The translations under genes and the position numbers were made by a program. Source: Glossina fuscipes (lineage: Eukaryota; Arthropoda; Insecta; Diptera; Glossinidae). Taken from it: DNA of 64,000 nucleotides. Positions 24,838 through 37,419 of this stretch are shown piece after piece (the stretch's first letter is position 1; each line of letters starts with the position of its first letter). The notes beneath the pieces are model-generated. The model was not told the DNA's origin, did not search any database, and worked only from the letters and a program-made list of their open reading frames with translations. Where the stretch lies: assembly GCF_014805625.2 (NCBI RefSeq), contig NW_023998414.1, positions 36,345,859-36,409,858 on the forward strand. The letters are read 5' to 3'.

Positions 24838-26148
24838 ATGGCTGATATCGAAAGTGAAGAGGTTAAAAACCTTGTAAGTGTATCCGTAGAAAAAGAAAAA
24901 ATGCTCGCAATCATATAAAATTTTCATCAAAAATTATATGGAAAATTTGATTTTCCTTTTGTGAATGGGAAATGTGAAAAGACAATAAAGTGATTTATAG
25001 AATAAAAGGCCAAAAAAGTATTTCTCAAGTACTTGTTAATTATGATTCAAGTGGTTGCAAATCCAAATGAAGGCTATATTCATATTGAAACGAACGCTAA
25101 ATACCCGTCACCGTAACGAACATAACGTATATATTATTCATAATTAATGATATAATCAATTAACTATGGGAAAAACCACTACGAGATTCGAAATATAAAT
25201 TTGAAGTTTAAAGATTGAATTTGAAGTTTTGTGATTTTAAAAATTCCAATAGAAGAAAATTTAATAGAGATAGATAGATAAGTAAGCATTATATTCGCCT
25301 ATAATTTCATAATCGACTTGAAACATATATAATATATACGATGGTTTTCATATTCATATATAATGTCAATAATATTTGGAGTTGTTACGAATCGCACGCT
25401 AAATTTAATAGACCTTTTCTATTGGTAATGACGGTGTAAAAATCAATACTAAGATTTTAAAGCAAGTTGAAAGCGAAAGTAAACTAAACTAATCGTCAAA
25501 TATAATCAAAAATTTAAATGCATTTTGAAATTAATAAATTTTGTTAATAAATAATAAAGTTTTTTTTTTTTTTTTCTTTTTTAATATTAATAAAAAATTC
25601 ATTTGTCTTATTTAGCAAATCGAATTCGAATGGTTGATGAAGGCCGAAGTTCATGCTATATTAAAAAAACTACGTGAACTATTAATTGTAAGTTTTGATG
25701 ATAATTTTATATTAAAATCGTTTGTTTCTCATTGAAATGCGAATTTCGTAAGGAATGCGCCATCCGTTTTCCCGTACCATTGTATGATAACGAAGGTAAA
25801 CGCACTGAAAAATATCATTTGGTCGCATCACAAGATCAACTTAAATGTTCGGTAACATTAACGGGTGATAGTATTACACAAGCGGTAAGTAAAATTGTGC
25901 ACCAGTGCACTCATGTATTGAACAACAAGTGTCGTCTCGCTTTCGTTCAAGGATATTAGTTACAAAATCAAGCGTACATCAAATCAAATTCAACGTACGT
26001 GCATTACGTCCGATGCCCCCTGGAAATTACAACAAGTACAAGATGCGGCTAATCACTTGCAACAGGCGAAAAATCATATCGATAATATTGATGAGAATTA
26101 TAATTTTCGGTAGGTATTCCGTTAAAATAAATAAAAAAAATTAGAGCA

Positions 26149-26190
<42 letters not shown>

Positions 26191-26267
26191 TAATCTGCTA
26201 TCGAGTGTTATATGATATTCCCTAACACATCATCGAGGAGTACATTCGTATAGTCGTACTGGGCAGA

Positions 26268-26299
<32 letters not shown>

Positions 26300-29289
26300 A
26301 AACAATGTACCCCTGCATCCATGTTAGTCATTTGGCCGTTAGAAGAATGGAGAAATGGCATTTGAATTGTGATATGCGTTTTTTTCATTTTTGCTAAGAT
26401 TACAATCTTAGATTAGTTTAGCGAAATGTCCATCTAGAAGAGGCGAAAATTTCGCTTTAAGATTTATAAAAAATATTTGGTCTGAAATTAAGTGAAAACA
26501 TTTATGATCGAATCTTTTACATCCATCGCAATTACCAAAGTAATAAAGACAAACAAAGTATGGGGGAAAAATTACATTTTTATATTTTATATTAACGGAT
26601 AGGCGTGGCCAAAAATTTTTCCAAATTTTTGGGGAATAAAACTGGAAATTTATATCGTATGTGCCTATGGTTGCTTATGAGGGATGAGCGGAAATGCGGA
26701 AAACAAACATATTCTCATTTTATGTTATATGGTTGTGTGTGTCCTTTGGCCTGTTTGCGTCATTTTCAAGTTCTTTTGGCAAATCGTTGTTTTCATTTTT
26801 CCCACAGATACTATATAGTTCGAAAGGCGAATGTATTTGGGTGTGTGAGGTCTACTTCGGAGAGTATTGTCCCGTTTTAGAATACAACAAAATACAAATC
26901 ATCATATATGCTACGAAATTGGTTTGCTGAGCTGAATTCAGCTTTTCTGTGATAGTCGATAGTGTTGTCAGCAAAGGGTCTTGCTTAACAATATCGTCAT
27001 CGAGAATAGAAATCGCTTATCACGAAGATCGAAATCATTCGTTTCAAATTTTTCGAATCATCTTGTCTGCATGTCCTATCAGTAACTGTACCATCACCGA
27101 ATACTTTCAATAAATATGTACTTGTGTCTGTGGCATTTCCTTTTTGTTGCAGTTCGTAGAAAATACAGTAAAACAAACAAAACAAATTTTTATATACTAT
27201 AATATTGGATAAACATTGGCGATTTTTTCAATATTTGTACAGATACTACAGCATCGCCCAGAGAATGTGCATTTCAATTTTCATAAGCTTATCTGCTGTA
27301 GTTTACGAGTTATGAATAAAAAATTTAAATTTTTTCTTTTCGGAAAATTGGGACTATTTTCATTTTATGTGATACTGTAGTCGTGTCCTTTGATCAATTT
27401 GGCCCGTTCTCAATAATAATCTGGGTGCAAGAACTTTCAATGTTTCTGCTAAATTTGAAGTCATTTTTGCGGCCAGAAGTATGCTTACAACATACATTAT
27501 ACAGTTGGACTGACGGACATATTTCAAAATTTGATGCTTATCAAAAATATATATACTTTATGGGACTCTCGATTTCGATACGAGTTAAAGCCACTGTGAT
27601 TTTTTTCGCGTTTTTTTTTGTATTTGTTTTTGTTGCCTTAAGTGGTGCTCCTTTAAATATTCAAGAGTAATATATGAAACGGGTTGGGACAATGTTAATC
27701 ATTACGGATCTTGGTATTATGAATAATTGAAATTTTTAACGAATGCGACGAGACCTTATTTTATGAAAAAGCTATTCTATTAGGTGCTTTTATGTATTTT
27801 CATCATCATGATATTGGTTTGGCAGTATCGGCCAATTATCGGCCCATTTTCGCACTTCTTTAACATTATCGAAACCGGATGCCAGCCAATCGTATCGTTC
27901 TGAACAAGTGCTAATCAGAAGGCGCTACGTTTTGTGTGTACGCTTGTTGCGGCGGGAACTGCCCATTCGAGTTGCGGCAGTATACCCGTGATAACTCTTG
28001 GTACGTATGGCCGAGCGTTGTCATGCAAGAGGATGACTTTGCGTTTGGGAATCACTATTGTTGGTCGGTCTTTTTTTGCAATAATATATCGTTCAATTTG
28101 TTCAGTTGAGATCGGTAGACATCTGCAGTAACAATTTGATTACTGATCCCACCATAGGCACAGTAAAACTCTATGGCCATGAATATGCCGCTTCGGTGTC
28201 GAAGTGGATGCCTCTCCTGGACTAAGGCGTTACTTTTTGCGCTTTCGATGATTGGCGTAGTAGAGTCACTTTTCATCACTACAGAAAACTCTTCGTTTTT
28301 TCACTTAGCAAGCGGTTCATGCAATAACATTTTCAGTCAATTCCTACGGTAGCCATTTTCCTTCCTTTTCGATCTTTCCTGCTAAGTTGTTGAAGAGCTT
28401 TTTCAAACTTTAAGGTAGATTTTCGTCCAATAAGTTTTGCAGTTCATTGTCTTCGAACTTTTTTTGGTTCTCCAGGCCGTTCCTTTTCGTTGACATCAAA
28501 ATCATCACTTTTAAATCATTCACTTCGGCAGCAGATTTCTTCAAATCAAGCAACACAAGTCGCATGAATGTCGAAAATGTAATTTTGAACTTTTCATCAT
28601 TTATATGTGCATACAATGAATGCACAGATAAATCAATAATAGCGAAATAGAAAACTGTTATTGCGGGTAGAGAAAGATCAAAATCATTGAATTTAATCGT
28701 TATGTACATTGATACTTTGCTTGATACTTGTATCATTTTCATCAATCCTCGATGATCAAAATATAAGCAAGTATTTAATAATTAGAATCAAATTTATTGA
28801 TGCATTAGTTTATCAGTTAGGTTAGTGTATCAAATATTTATGTGTATAAATTTTTGCATTAGGTCAGCAGAAGAAGTCTTGCAAATTATTGGAGAGCTTG
28901 TCGCGGCTCTGCAACGAGGGCGTTCCAGCCTTTTAATACCGAAGAAACGGTCAATAGAAGAACTTATGAAAGGCAGGAATATGGTAAACGTGTTTGAAAT
29001 TCTCAACAAGAAAGTGAAATCAAAATAAATAAAATTTTTTTTGCAGAAATCTCTTTCCCCCAATTTACCAGATGATCAGGCAATATCGTTCTTTTTGCAA
29101 TGCCATAAGCTTGTCATAGCAGTCTATCAATTGCTGAATGTTCAAGGAACAGTCAAAATGGAAGCGACACAAGCTGAATGTTCGGTAGGTTGGCTAAATG
29201 AAGTCTTAGTACTATTCACTGTCGCCCTGACACTCTGCCAGCAATTAAAGGATAAAATTAATGCATTTAAAACAGATGTTCTAAGTTAG
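24838..29289 (+). CDS. rogdi: Protein rogdi homolog
   Basis: Rogdi is a partner of the rabconnectin-3 (RAVE-like) complex that assembles V-ATPase. Loss causes sleep and memory defects in flies and Kohlschütter-Tönz syndrome in people. Exons: 24838-24873, 25616-25687, 25753-25884, 25952-26109, 28863-28983 and 29047-29289, giving 253 residues, close to the family length. Matching blocks in order are EFEWLMKAEVHAILKKLREL, CSVTLTGDSITQA, WKLQQVQDAANHLQQA, then a C-terminal block with QLLNVQG, GWLNEVLVLF and QQLKDKINAF. The exon 4 acceptor at 25951 lies inside a region that is also open in another frame; the model here restores the conserved order. Intron 4 (2.75 kb) contains a microsatellite cluster, an anonymous repeat and a dead mariner. 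The gene is convergent with the lambda-crystallin homolog. Confidence 0.95.
26152..26186. repeat. (CA)n microsatellite
   Basis: About 17 uninterrupted CA units in rogdi intron 4. A 26-bp (AT)n run follows at 26266-26291. Confidence 0.95.
26590..27680 (+). repeat. Dispersed repeat copy in rogdi intron 4
   Basis: It contains boxes shared with 51480-52345: taggcgtggccaa, tgtacagatactacagcatcg, gatcaatttggcccgttctc, gcaagaact…aaatttgaagtca and agcttatc…gatgcttatcaa. Order and spacing match the copy at 51.5-52.3 kb, and in the opposite orientation the copy at 47.2-48.0 kb. The boundaries are approximate and the copy is interrupted. Confidence 0.6.
27780..28280 (-). mobile_element. Mariner transposase remnant
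   Basis: On the minus strand from 28280 leftwards the frame reads AYGGISNQIVTADVYRSQLN and then, after a stop at about 28055, RKVILLHDNARPYV. These correspond to the mariner transposase core, with the 'WW.. G…TVTADxYxxQL' block and the catalytic 'LHDNARPH' block. Further downstream only scattered similarity is left. Stops and frame changes make it dead. I found no terminal inverted repeats around it. Confidence 0.8.
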
Positions 29290-29597
29290 TAGATTAGAAA
29301 TAAATATGTATAAAGCGTGGTTTGTGGTTTTTTTTTTTTTGTTGTGGTTTTGTTGAATTGTTTATCTAAATAAAAGAATAAATAAAATGAATATTAGATA
29401 ATAAATAAATCTTATTGCACTTGAAAATGCAAACATTACATGCAAAAAATATATTATATAATATAAAATAAATGGCAACGGAATGTATAATAATTAAATG
29501 TTAACTGACAATAATTATAGAAAACACAAACAAACAAACAAAAAAAAAAAAAAAAAAAAAAAATTACAAAAAGGAAAGAGAAAAAAATCTGTTTAAA

Positions 29598-29640
<43 letters not shown>

Positions 29641-30011
29641 AAACAAAGGGCTTTAACACGATATACCTTATAAAATTAATGTAATATGATTTAAATGAAA
29701 TGAATTTAATTGAATAGCAATAGTAATTAATTATTGATGAAATTTACGATATTACAATTTCACTAGTTATACATTATGGTTATCTATCTATATACGATTT
29801 GATTTCATAACAAATTGAAACAATAACAACAAATGTTTACATTAATTAATTAATTCGTTGATTTTTATCATTAATTGTTTTTATATATGTATGCATGTAT
29901 GTATGTATTTANNNNNNNNNNNNNNNNNNNNNNNNNNNNNNNNNNNNNNNNNNNNNNNNNNNNNNNNNNNNNNNNNNNNNNNNNNNNNNNNNNNNNNNNN
30001 NNNNNNNNNNN

Positions 30012-30057
<46 letters not shown>

Positions 30058-30321
30058 CATTTGTTCCTATTTCCAGAACCGTGTAATAAAATGTTCAAGC
30101 AACTTAAAGTCACGATTTTTCTTTACCCCATAACTTAACGTATAAAGTTCATATAACAAAAAATTGAAGAAAAGAAAAATGTTCTTCTTCTTCACTGTTC
30201 AAAAATCGTTTATTTGTCACAAAATAACAAAATGCTTTCTTATAAATGAACAAAAGAAAAACAAAACACGGAAACAAAGAAAACAGGAAAACAGAAAAAA
30301 ATCATTGCTATTGTACTAAGT

Positions 30322-30365
<44 letters not shown>

Positions 30366-30406
30366 ATTGAATATGTTCTGATAATTCGTTATAATAAAAA
30401 TGCAAT
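29290..30406. other. Convergent intergenic region with assembly gap
   Basis: This is the 3' ends of rogdi (plus) and the lambda-crystallin homolog (minus). It contains an early aataaa after the rogdi stop, poly-A, (TA)n runs at 29601-29637, 30012-30052 and 30325-30356, and a 100-N gap at 29912-30011. No coding signal; open frames here are read through TA repeats and N. Confidence 0.8.
29912..30011. other. Assembly gap of 100 N
   Basis: Exactly 100 N between a tatgtatgcatg-rich segment and a pure (TA)n run. The gap is probably an unresolved microsatellite of unknown true length. Confidence 0.95.
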
Positions 30407-33400
30407 TTATTTTTTCCCATTTATGTTCGCTTTTAATACGCTTAGCTGGGTTAAGCAATTATCACGATATAATCTTCTTTCGGGTAACTTATCCAACGGT
30501 ACTAAATCTTCCAATTGTTTAGCTACCTCTGTCGCTGTAGCACTTCCATCCATAATGGGTGGTGGACCCATAGTCTCGCTAACCGAATGAATGGTTTTTG
30601 AATAACGTTCCAAATAGTTGGTGATGCCCTCAGCATTTAAATGGCAAGTCTCAAGAGGACCCAAAAAAGCGTAACGCATACCTAAACCATCGGACATAAC
30701 GCTATCTATATCCTTTACATTTAATATGCCCGCTTCAACTAAACGCCATACTTCATTGATTATCGCATATTGTATGCGATTTAAAGCGAAACCTTCAATT
30801 TCGCGACTTAACGTTACCGGCTTTTGACCGATTTCCTCCATTAGAGTCCGAGTTTTTGCTACCGCATCAGCTTTAGTCCACGGCGAAGGTACAACTTCCA
30901 CTAACGGTACATAGTATGGCGGATTAACCGGATGCGATACTAAGACCTGAAAAAAAAAAAAAATTAAAAAATAAATAAATGTAGTGTGAGTCATAGCTGC
31001 CTAATGCCTAACCTATAGAAAATCAAAAGTTTCCGATAAATGTGCACAACGGGAACTATAGTTTCTTCAATAGTGAGAAAGTAATGGGAAGTGTAAAAAA
31101 ATTATGTCATCGAAACTAATGTTTTGCAATAAAATCGTATTCAAACTTGTGCATATCAAAGATCAGTTTGTTATCTTTAAGGTTATGTCACGATCAAGGT
31201 TTACCAACAACGTTTTTGTACAGGATTTTGCGTATTTTTTAAGGGAAAAAACTGTTCCGCGCACGTCAATAGTACGTTTGCGAAAACCCGAATAATTGAG
31301 CAATTCAAGCTATCAGATTCCATAACTAGGCCTAGAGACTCGTCAAGTAAGCACTTGGACGAATCGGACATTATAGATTGGAAGTTTTGTTTTGCATTAT
31401 AATCCCCCATAACTAGCCGAGTAAATACGAAAACCGACTAAGAAGTCAATGTTCGCAAGTTCAAAACTCAAGTGCGGTCGCGCTGTACTTACTTTAATCA
31501 TATTACATCCGCAATCGGTAAAGCCATAACACTTATCGAATGTCTGCTAGACGTCCGCCCATCATTTCCCTTATCTCTTTCCCTTTCCTCATTTCTTTCT
31601 CATCGTCATTGTCTTACACTAAGCGGGGACATCCCATAAGTTATTGATTATATTAAAAAAAGAACGAGAAAGAACAATGTGAGAATAGTTAGCAAAACAT
31701 CTCTTCCCTTAAGTGTAAGTAACTGTGCCTTCTTAGAATCGTAATTTTTTTCGAAAATTTTTTTAGGCGAATAGTTACATATTGAAATCTTTAATTTGTT
31801 TTTTTTTTTTTTTTTTTTTTTCCTTTATAGCTGTTACGATCTTTTAGCGATTATGGACTCGTCAGGCTCGTTGCCCGAAAATAGATAGCCATATATAGAT
31901 ATACAGCACCATAGTTGCAATCGGATGTATAGGTAAATTATTCCGTCATTCGAAATATACAAAAGTTTTTTCTCGCCTTTGATGCATACATTTAGATTTG
32001 ACAAACGCCTTGATAAAATTAGTACACGCTTACATATGCTTGGCCAAGATAATATTTATAACGCCAGAGAAAGATAGGTCAAGAAAGAGCTGATAATACA
32101 TGTATGTGAAATATGTTTAATTTATTTCATTAGCAAGTAAAATTCAATCAAATCGATAATTATTATCAGGTATTAAGAGCATGAATAATGAATGGGACAA
32201 CAAAAGAGAGAGCAAAGAAAGATTGCAATTGAAAATAAGTAAGAAAATCGTACTTACTTTATGAAAGCCGAGCGCGCTAAGGATTCCATTCTTGCTTTTG
32301 TATCTTGATCAGCAATTATCTAACATTTTGAATCAATATCAGCTAAAGATGATAAGATATTTTGACTATATCTGCGATATTGTTTAAATATTTCTAATGC
32401 TATAAGTATATGAACGGATTGACGGATTACATTACTTGATTATATATATAGGTACGCAACTTGGCTTTGTATCTCTGTTTCTGTTTTCGCAAGTTTAAGA
32501 AATATGTGGATGAGCAATGGCTAAGATCAATAAGAATTACCGCTTACCGCTCATGAACTTACAATGGAAAACATTCAGAGGAGCGTATATTATAATTCGA
32601 ACTGACCGAATGCATATTTAATTTTGATTCAAACTGTTATCGACCTATCTCGACAGTTTGATTAAAGTGAATTAAGAAAGCCAGCCAACGATACTTTTGC
32701 AACTAATTGGTTTATCGGACGGCATTGGAAGCAAAACTGGCGACTGACAACAATCAATTTGTGCAGTTCAATGACGAAAGCTGGCTTCGAAATGGATCAT
32801 CATCTAAACGCTAGTATTTCACATCAAACTTAAGCAAATTTAATATGATGTCAATAGTTATCTTGGCTTAGTTTTAATAGATGCTATGAATATATATGTA
32901 TCCTTGAAACAGATTGTATATTTTGTAAGCGTGAAAATAGCGTGAAGGTTTCTGATTTTATCCTGGTGCTCCATTTAAGATGAGAGTTCCTTTTGGTATA
33001 TATGTATTGAATATTGCTCTCTGTTTTTTGAAAGTTTTACTAAGAAAGTCAAGGTAAAGCAACTTTTTAGCTTTGAGTGAAGAAACGATTTCGTTAAATG
33101 GATTTTCATACCTCGGTCAATAGTAAGGTATTGTACTACTGTAAGCGTACTAGCGACATTGTCTTGACTGTTACAGATATCGTTTAGACCATAAGAAGCC
33201 ATTTTGAGCTATAGTCTAGAAATTTATAACTCTTTCATATGGTTTGTGCATTGCATTGAAAAGTCTATCCCGCTCTATGCTACGATGTACATCCGGGAAT
33301 TTTGATCTAATTCATTTTATTGAAACTTTTAACGAGATCAAATCAGTAATGAAGTTAATTTGGAACCTTAGATAAGTCAGTTACTTGTATATATTTCATA

Positions 33401-34563
33401 AAGTATACCTAGACTAAGAATCTAGTACTTGTTCATAGTCTGTACATAATTTCCAATGAGTACATTTTATAACGATTGCATTCGAAACGAATTTTTGGTA
33501 CCCGCCATGTTAAACATGCGTGCAAAAATTTTTAAGTGTTTGTTGACTAGAGCGTGTTTTCACAATCAACGCTACTTCGTTGAATACGATTATTCTAGAA
33601 CAAAGACTTTTCCAAATAGGCCGTCAAGTGGGGAGTGGTGGAAAAAGCGTTCCAATCCAACGACGTCGGCGTAGATTAAATGCAAAAAAACCAGAGGGAC
33701 AGACGGACAGACAAGCATTAGATCGATACAGAAAGTGTTCATTGGTATATTAAAAATTTGGTCTATCTCAAGTCCTCCTAAGTATTGCGGACACTTAACA
33801 CAAACACAAACTATATATATCGGCTAGATTACCTTGTGGCCATAAGTGGTGTAGAGTATAATAATGTAAACGAGGAAATATATTATATCTATATATGTTT
33901 ATTACTTGATAGTAAAAGATGTTATCTAAATGTCGGGGTTGATGAAGAAAAATTATAATTCTATATATTGACTAAGACTGAACGAATTTCTTATCTATTT
34001 CATACAAAAGGAAAAAATGCACATATCTAAAAACATGATTGAATATCGAGCTAGAGTACTTACATTCTCCTTATGTTTCAAGTCTTTAGCAAATAATGAT
34101 GGTAAAAATGTGCTGGTGGAACTCGATATTATTGTATGCGCTTCAACAATTTCATCAAGTTGTTTATAGAAGGACTGCTTCATATCCAATCTCTCCGGTA
34201 TGCATTCCTGTATAAACATGGCATCCTTGGCTAAAGTTTTCAAATCATTTGTCCCCGTTAAACAGTCAAATTGTTTGGCAGCACTCAGTTTGCCACGTAG
34301 CAGGCCTTTCGCTTCCAAATTCTTCAATTCCTGTTCGGTATTCATTAAAGCTGTTTTAACCTGTTCCGGCATAATGTCATAAAGCATCACTTGATAACCA
34401 ACCGATGCAAATAGCATTGACCAGGAACGTCCAATAAGGCCACTTTTCATTCATTTAATAAAAGCATACTCATAGAAATGTCTCTTGCGTTTAATAAACA
34501 ATATTTCCTTTATACTTACCTACCAACTATGCCAATTTTTTCTCTTTTGCCTTCATTGTTCAT
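30407..34563 (-). CDS. CRYL1: Lambda-crystallin homolog (L-gulonate 3-dehydrogenase type)
   Basis: An NAD-dependent dehydrogenase of the 3-hydroxyacyl-CoA dehydrogenase superfamily; mammalian CRYL1 oxidises L-gulonate in the uronate cycle. Three exons, 34520-34563, 34064-34442 and 30407-30946, join exactly to 320 residues, the usual family length. The first splice rebuilds the Rossmann glycine loop GIVGSGLIGRSW. Exon 2 has the adenine-ribose acidic residue (YDIMPEQ) and the SSSTSTFLPS block. Exon 3 starts VLVSHPVNPPYYVPLVEVVP, with the active-site His, and carries GFALNRIQYAIINEVWRLVE and GLGMRYAFLGPLE in the C-terminal domain. Intron 2 is 3.1 kb and repeat-rich. The symbol is the vertebrate family name; the fly ortholog is, as I recall, CG9914, which carries a number adjacent to the IWS1 ortholog. 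Confidence 0.95.
33640..33860. repeat. Dispersed repeat tail in intron
   Basis: It contains a gggacagacggacagacaagc box, tattaaaaatttggtctatctcaagtcctcctaa, and the closing segment ggtgtagagtataataatgt. The same closing order is seen near 23700-23790 and 43790-43870. It lies in intron 2 of the lambda-crystallin homolog. Confidence 0.6.
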
Positions 34564-34792
34564 AATTTTTCTTTTTTTCTGCTTTGGGGAATCAATTTTG
34601 TCCTACTTATTGTTTTATCTCTTAAATAAGTTAATAAATTAATTAAACAATCTTGACAAGCAATGAATTTTTAAAGTTTAAAAAAATTCGTTCGTCCGTT
34701 GTTAAGTACAGTTAAAAAGTTTCTGAGTTTCTGTTTCGTTTATAAACACATTAGCAAAGAGAATGATTAAAAGAAGATATGAATTATACCTC

Positions 34793-34826
<34 letters not shown>

Positions 34827-34849
34827 CATACATTAACAAGCAAGAAAGT

Positions 34850-35200
34850 TATATTCGGCTGGGGCTGAATCTCGGATACCCACCACCAGTACCATTCTTG
34901 GCGTCCCTTGAAAGGTATTGTTAAGAAAAGTTAAGCAACCACGTTGTGACGTCCACCGCAATTAACTTAGAATTAACACACTTAGCTCATCACATTGTAC
35001 TCTCCAAGTCTTTTTATTTGATACCCATATGGGCGGTGTTTTGACGAAAAAACGAATCCATCACATTGTGACGCCCATCAGAACGAATTTAGAATTAATA
35101 TAATTAGCTTGTCGTCTTCTACTCTCCAAGTACTTTTATTTGATACTCATATCACTGGTGTTATTAAGAAAAAATTAATCCACGAAGTCATAGGGTCCAT
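34850..35200. repeat. Decayed tandem repeat, period about 121 bp
   Basis: Three units begin near 34917, 35037 and 35159 with (t)tgttaagaaaag/tttgacgaaaaa/ttattaagaaaa, followed by a gtgacgtccaccg/gtgacgcccatcag box and a ctctccaagt…tttatttgatac box. It starts downstream of aagttatattcggctggggc, a motif that marks the edge of the same kind of dispersed repeat elsewhere. Confidence 0.7.
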
Positions 35201-36288
35201 CATCTATTGGCTCTTCGTTTGACGAATGTACAAAATAGACTTAATTTTTCTGCTTTGTTTACCTCTTGATTGATAAGCATGGCCGACTTTTTCCATTTTC
35301 TCGCATAAATAGCAGAGTTTCTCATAAAGTAAAGTGTGAAAAACTTCAGGCTGTTATTTTTTATAATTGATTTCGTTTAGAGAAAAGGGATTGCGTTCAG
35401 TTTACGCTTCCTTGCGGGCTTGTGCTCTAACCGAGTTTCCCCATCTGCAATACCAAGCTACCAATGTTTCTACCCGACCCAGGAGAGTGTCAACAACACA
35501 CACCACACAGACACACAGAGGTGCAGACACGGCTTAATCAATTCAGAATTTAATGCTGATCAAGAATATATATGTACTTTATAGAGTCTCTGTAGCTTCC
35601 TTTCGGGTGTTGCAAACATTATGGAAAAATGAGTGTTCCCTCCAGATTACAGTGGTGCATATAAAAAACTTGTTGACTTAACATAAGGCAAGCCGAATAC
35701 TTAAATTGAACTTTTTTTAACCCGTTAAGGCCTTATGCACACATTTGTGCACCTCTCGTTAAACCGAAGTAAGATATTTGTGTATTGATGGTTACTGCAC
35801 TACTGGTTATTTCGTAAGCACTATTTTGCTGTAATATGTTTTCAAATTTTAAGAATTGTCGTCATGGTTACATATATAAATTTAGATTATTATGTTTTAA
35901 GTTGGCTCGTTAAAGACGAAGTTGACAGATGGTATTATATATTAAATGTATTTTATGCAACATATGGCAAAATTATGATATTATGTTCGCTGTTATAATT
36001 GCGATATTCTCTTGCCATTTTCCATTCCACTTTTTTTTACTCTCGGCAGAGTACACACACATCTTAGTCTACTCAATTTTTTAGGATTACATTAGTGATG
36101 CGTTCGTCTGCGTGCATGCTCTACTGAATTCGACGTTCAAAGCATTAACAGTCAAAATGTGATTTACGTATAGTTGAGCGTACGGCGTGAATTGTATCGT
36201 AGTGATCATTGCAGCAATGCAAATTTTTCGCAAAATTTTCATTTTGTTGTAAGCATTTGCGTTGAGAAGCAAAACAAAGAGAAAAGGA

Positions 36289-36309
36289 TAGAGAGAGACA
36301 GAGAGATAG

Positions 36310-36341
<32 letters not shown>
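36289..36341. repeat. (GATA)n/(GA)n microsatellite
   Basis: About six GATA units flanked on both sides by GA runs, in intergenic sequence. Confidence 0.95.
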
Positions 36342-36860
36342 TTAATATTTCAAGGAATAGGCTTCAGTGCATAGGACCTCATTCTTTTACCCGGACACCC
36401 CGGAGGTGTAATTTTCATATACCATGATTTGCAGGCATGGGAATTAAAGATGATGACATTGAAAGCAATGAATGCGAGCAGAAAGAAATGTGACTAACAA
36501 AGATTTTATGGGTTTTCAGCCCAAACGGAATGATCGCAAACGAATAGAAATACATTTGCTACTCATGCCTGAGCAATGACTTCGCTACGTCCAATTTAAG
36601 CGTCAAAGTCTGGCAAGCAGATTTAAATAATGTAAACAAAGGTCGTTTCTATTGACGTCAATGGGTTAATGTAACAATGAAGAGAGAAGAAGAAATAAAG
36701 AGAACCTCAGAAATAAACAGTAAGGCGCTGAACCAACGAAAACTGAATGGTAAGAGTGGCTAAGATAGTTTTCAAAATAATAGAGAAGTAATGGTAGAGA
36801 AGTAATGGTATAAAGATATTTATCAAAATAAGAGCTAGTAACGTCTCACGCATTATTAGT

Positions 36861-37401
36861 GTTTCTGCTATCAATAACAGTAGTAACGCAACCATTCGAA
36901 TGCTTAATCTTTCATTCTCATTGTCCACATGGATAAAAATTCTGTTAACGTTTTTTTGATTAAACGACTCACTGTATTAAAGGTTTACATAACAGAAGCA
37001 TATCGAATTGTGTGCTTCTACGTGAATATGCGCTATGGTATATATATATATATAAATATATATACATATATATATGTGTATAGTAGCAGAGACAACGAAA
37101 TGCATGGATGTTCCAAAATTTCGTTCATAACTCAGATTAGTAGAATTTTAGGGACTTTTTGCGTATCTGTTATCAATAACAGCAGTAGCAACCATTTGAA
37201 TGGTTACTCTTTCATTCTTATTGTTCGTGTGGATAGAAATTCTGCTAACGTTTTCTCGATTACACGTATCACTATATCAAATGTTTACATAACAAAAGCA
37301 TTTCGAATTCCGCGCTTCTAAGTGAACATGCGCTATGGTATATATATATGTAAAAGTCTGCAATAGTAGCGACAACGAAACGCGTGGATGTTTCAAAATT
37401 C
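36861..37401. repeat. Direct duplication, offset about 300 bp
   Basis: Copy A (about 36861-37119) and copy B (about 37161-37401) share, in the same order, a ctgctatcaataacag box, cattcgaatg…ctttcattct, gtttacataacaaaag, cgcttcta.gtgaa.atgcgctatggtatata and gacaacgaaa.gc.tggatgtt. They are clearly homologous but many substitutions separate them. No coding frame is preserved. Confidence 0.85.
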
Positions 37402-37419
37402 CACCCTACACCACTTCGC

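Noticed and set aside
29858..30138. Open frames with Tyr-Ile repeats around the 30-kb gap
   Set aside because: They read through (TA)n and the N gap and have no coding meaning.
34787..34825. CT-rich tracts (also 42.1 and 50.1 kb) as GAGA-factor regulatory sites
   Set aside because: GAGA factor binds such repeats, but all three lie in introns or deep spacers among other microsatellites. Nothing else points to a regulatory role.
36929..37321. 130-codon frame spanning the 300-bp duplication
   Set aside because: The frame is not preserved between the two duplicated copies, and part of it is (TA)n.
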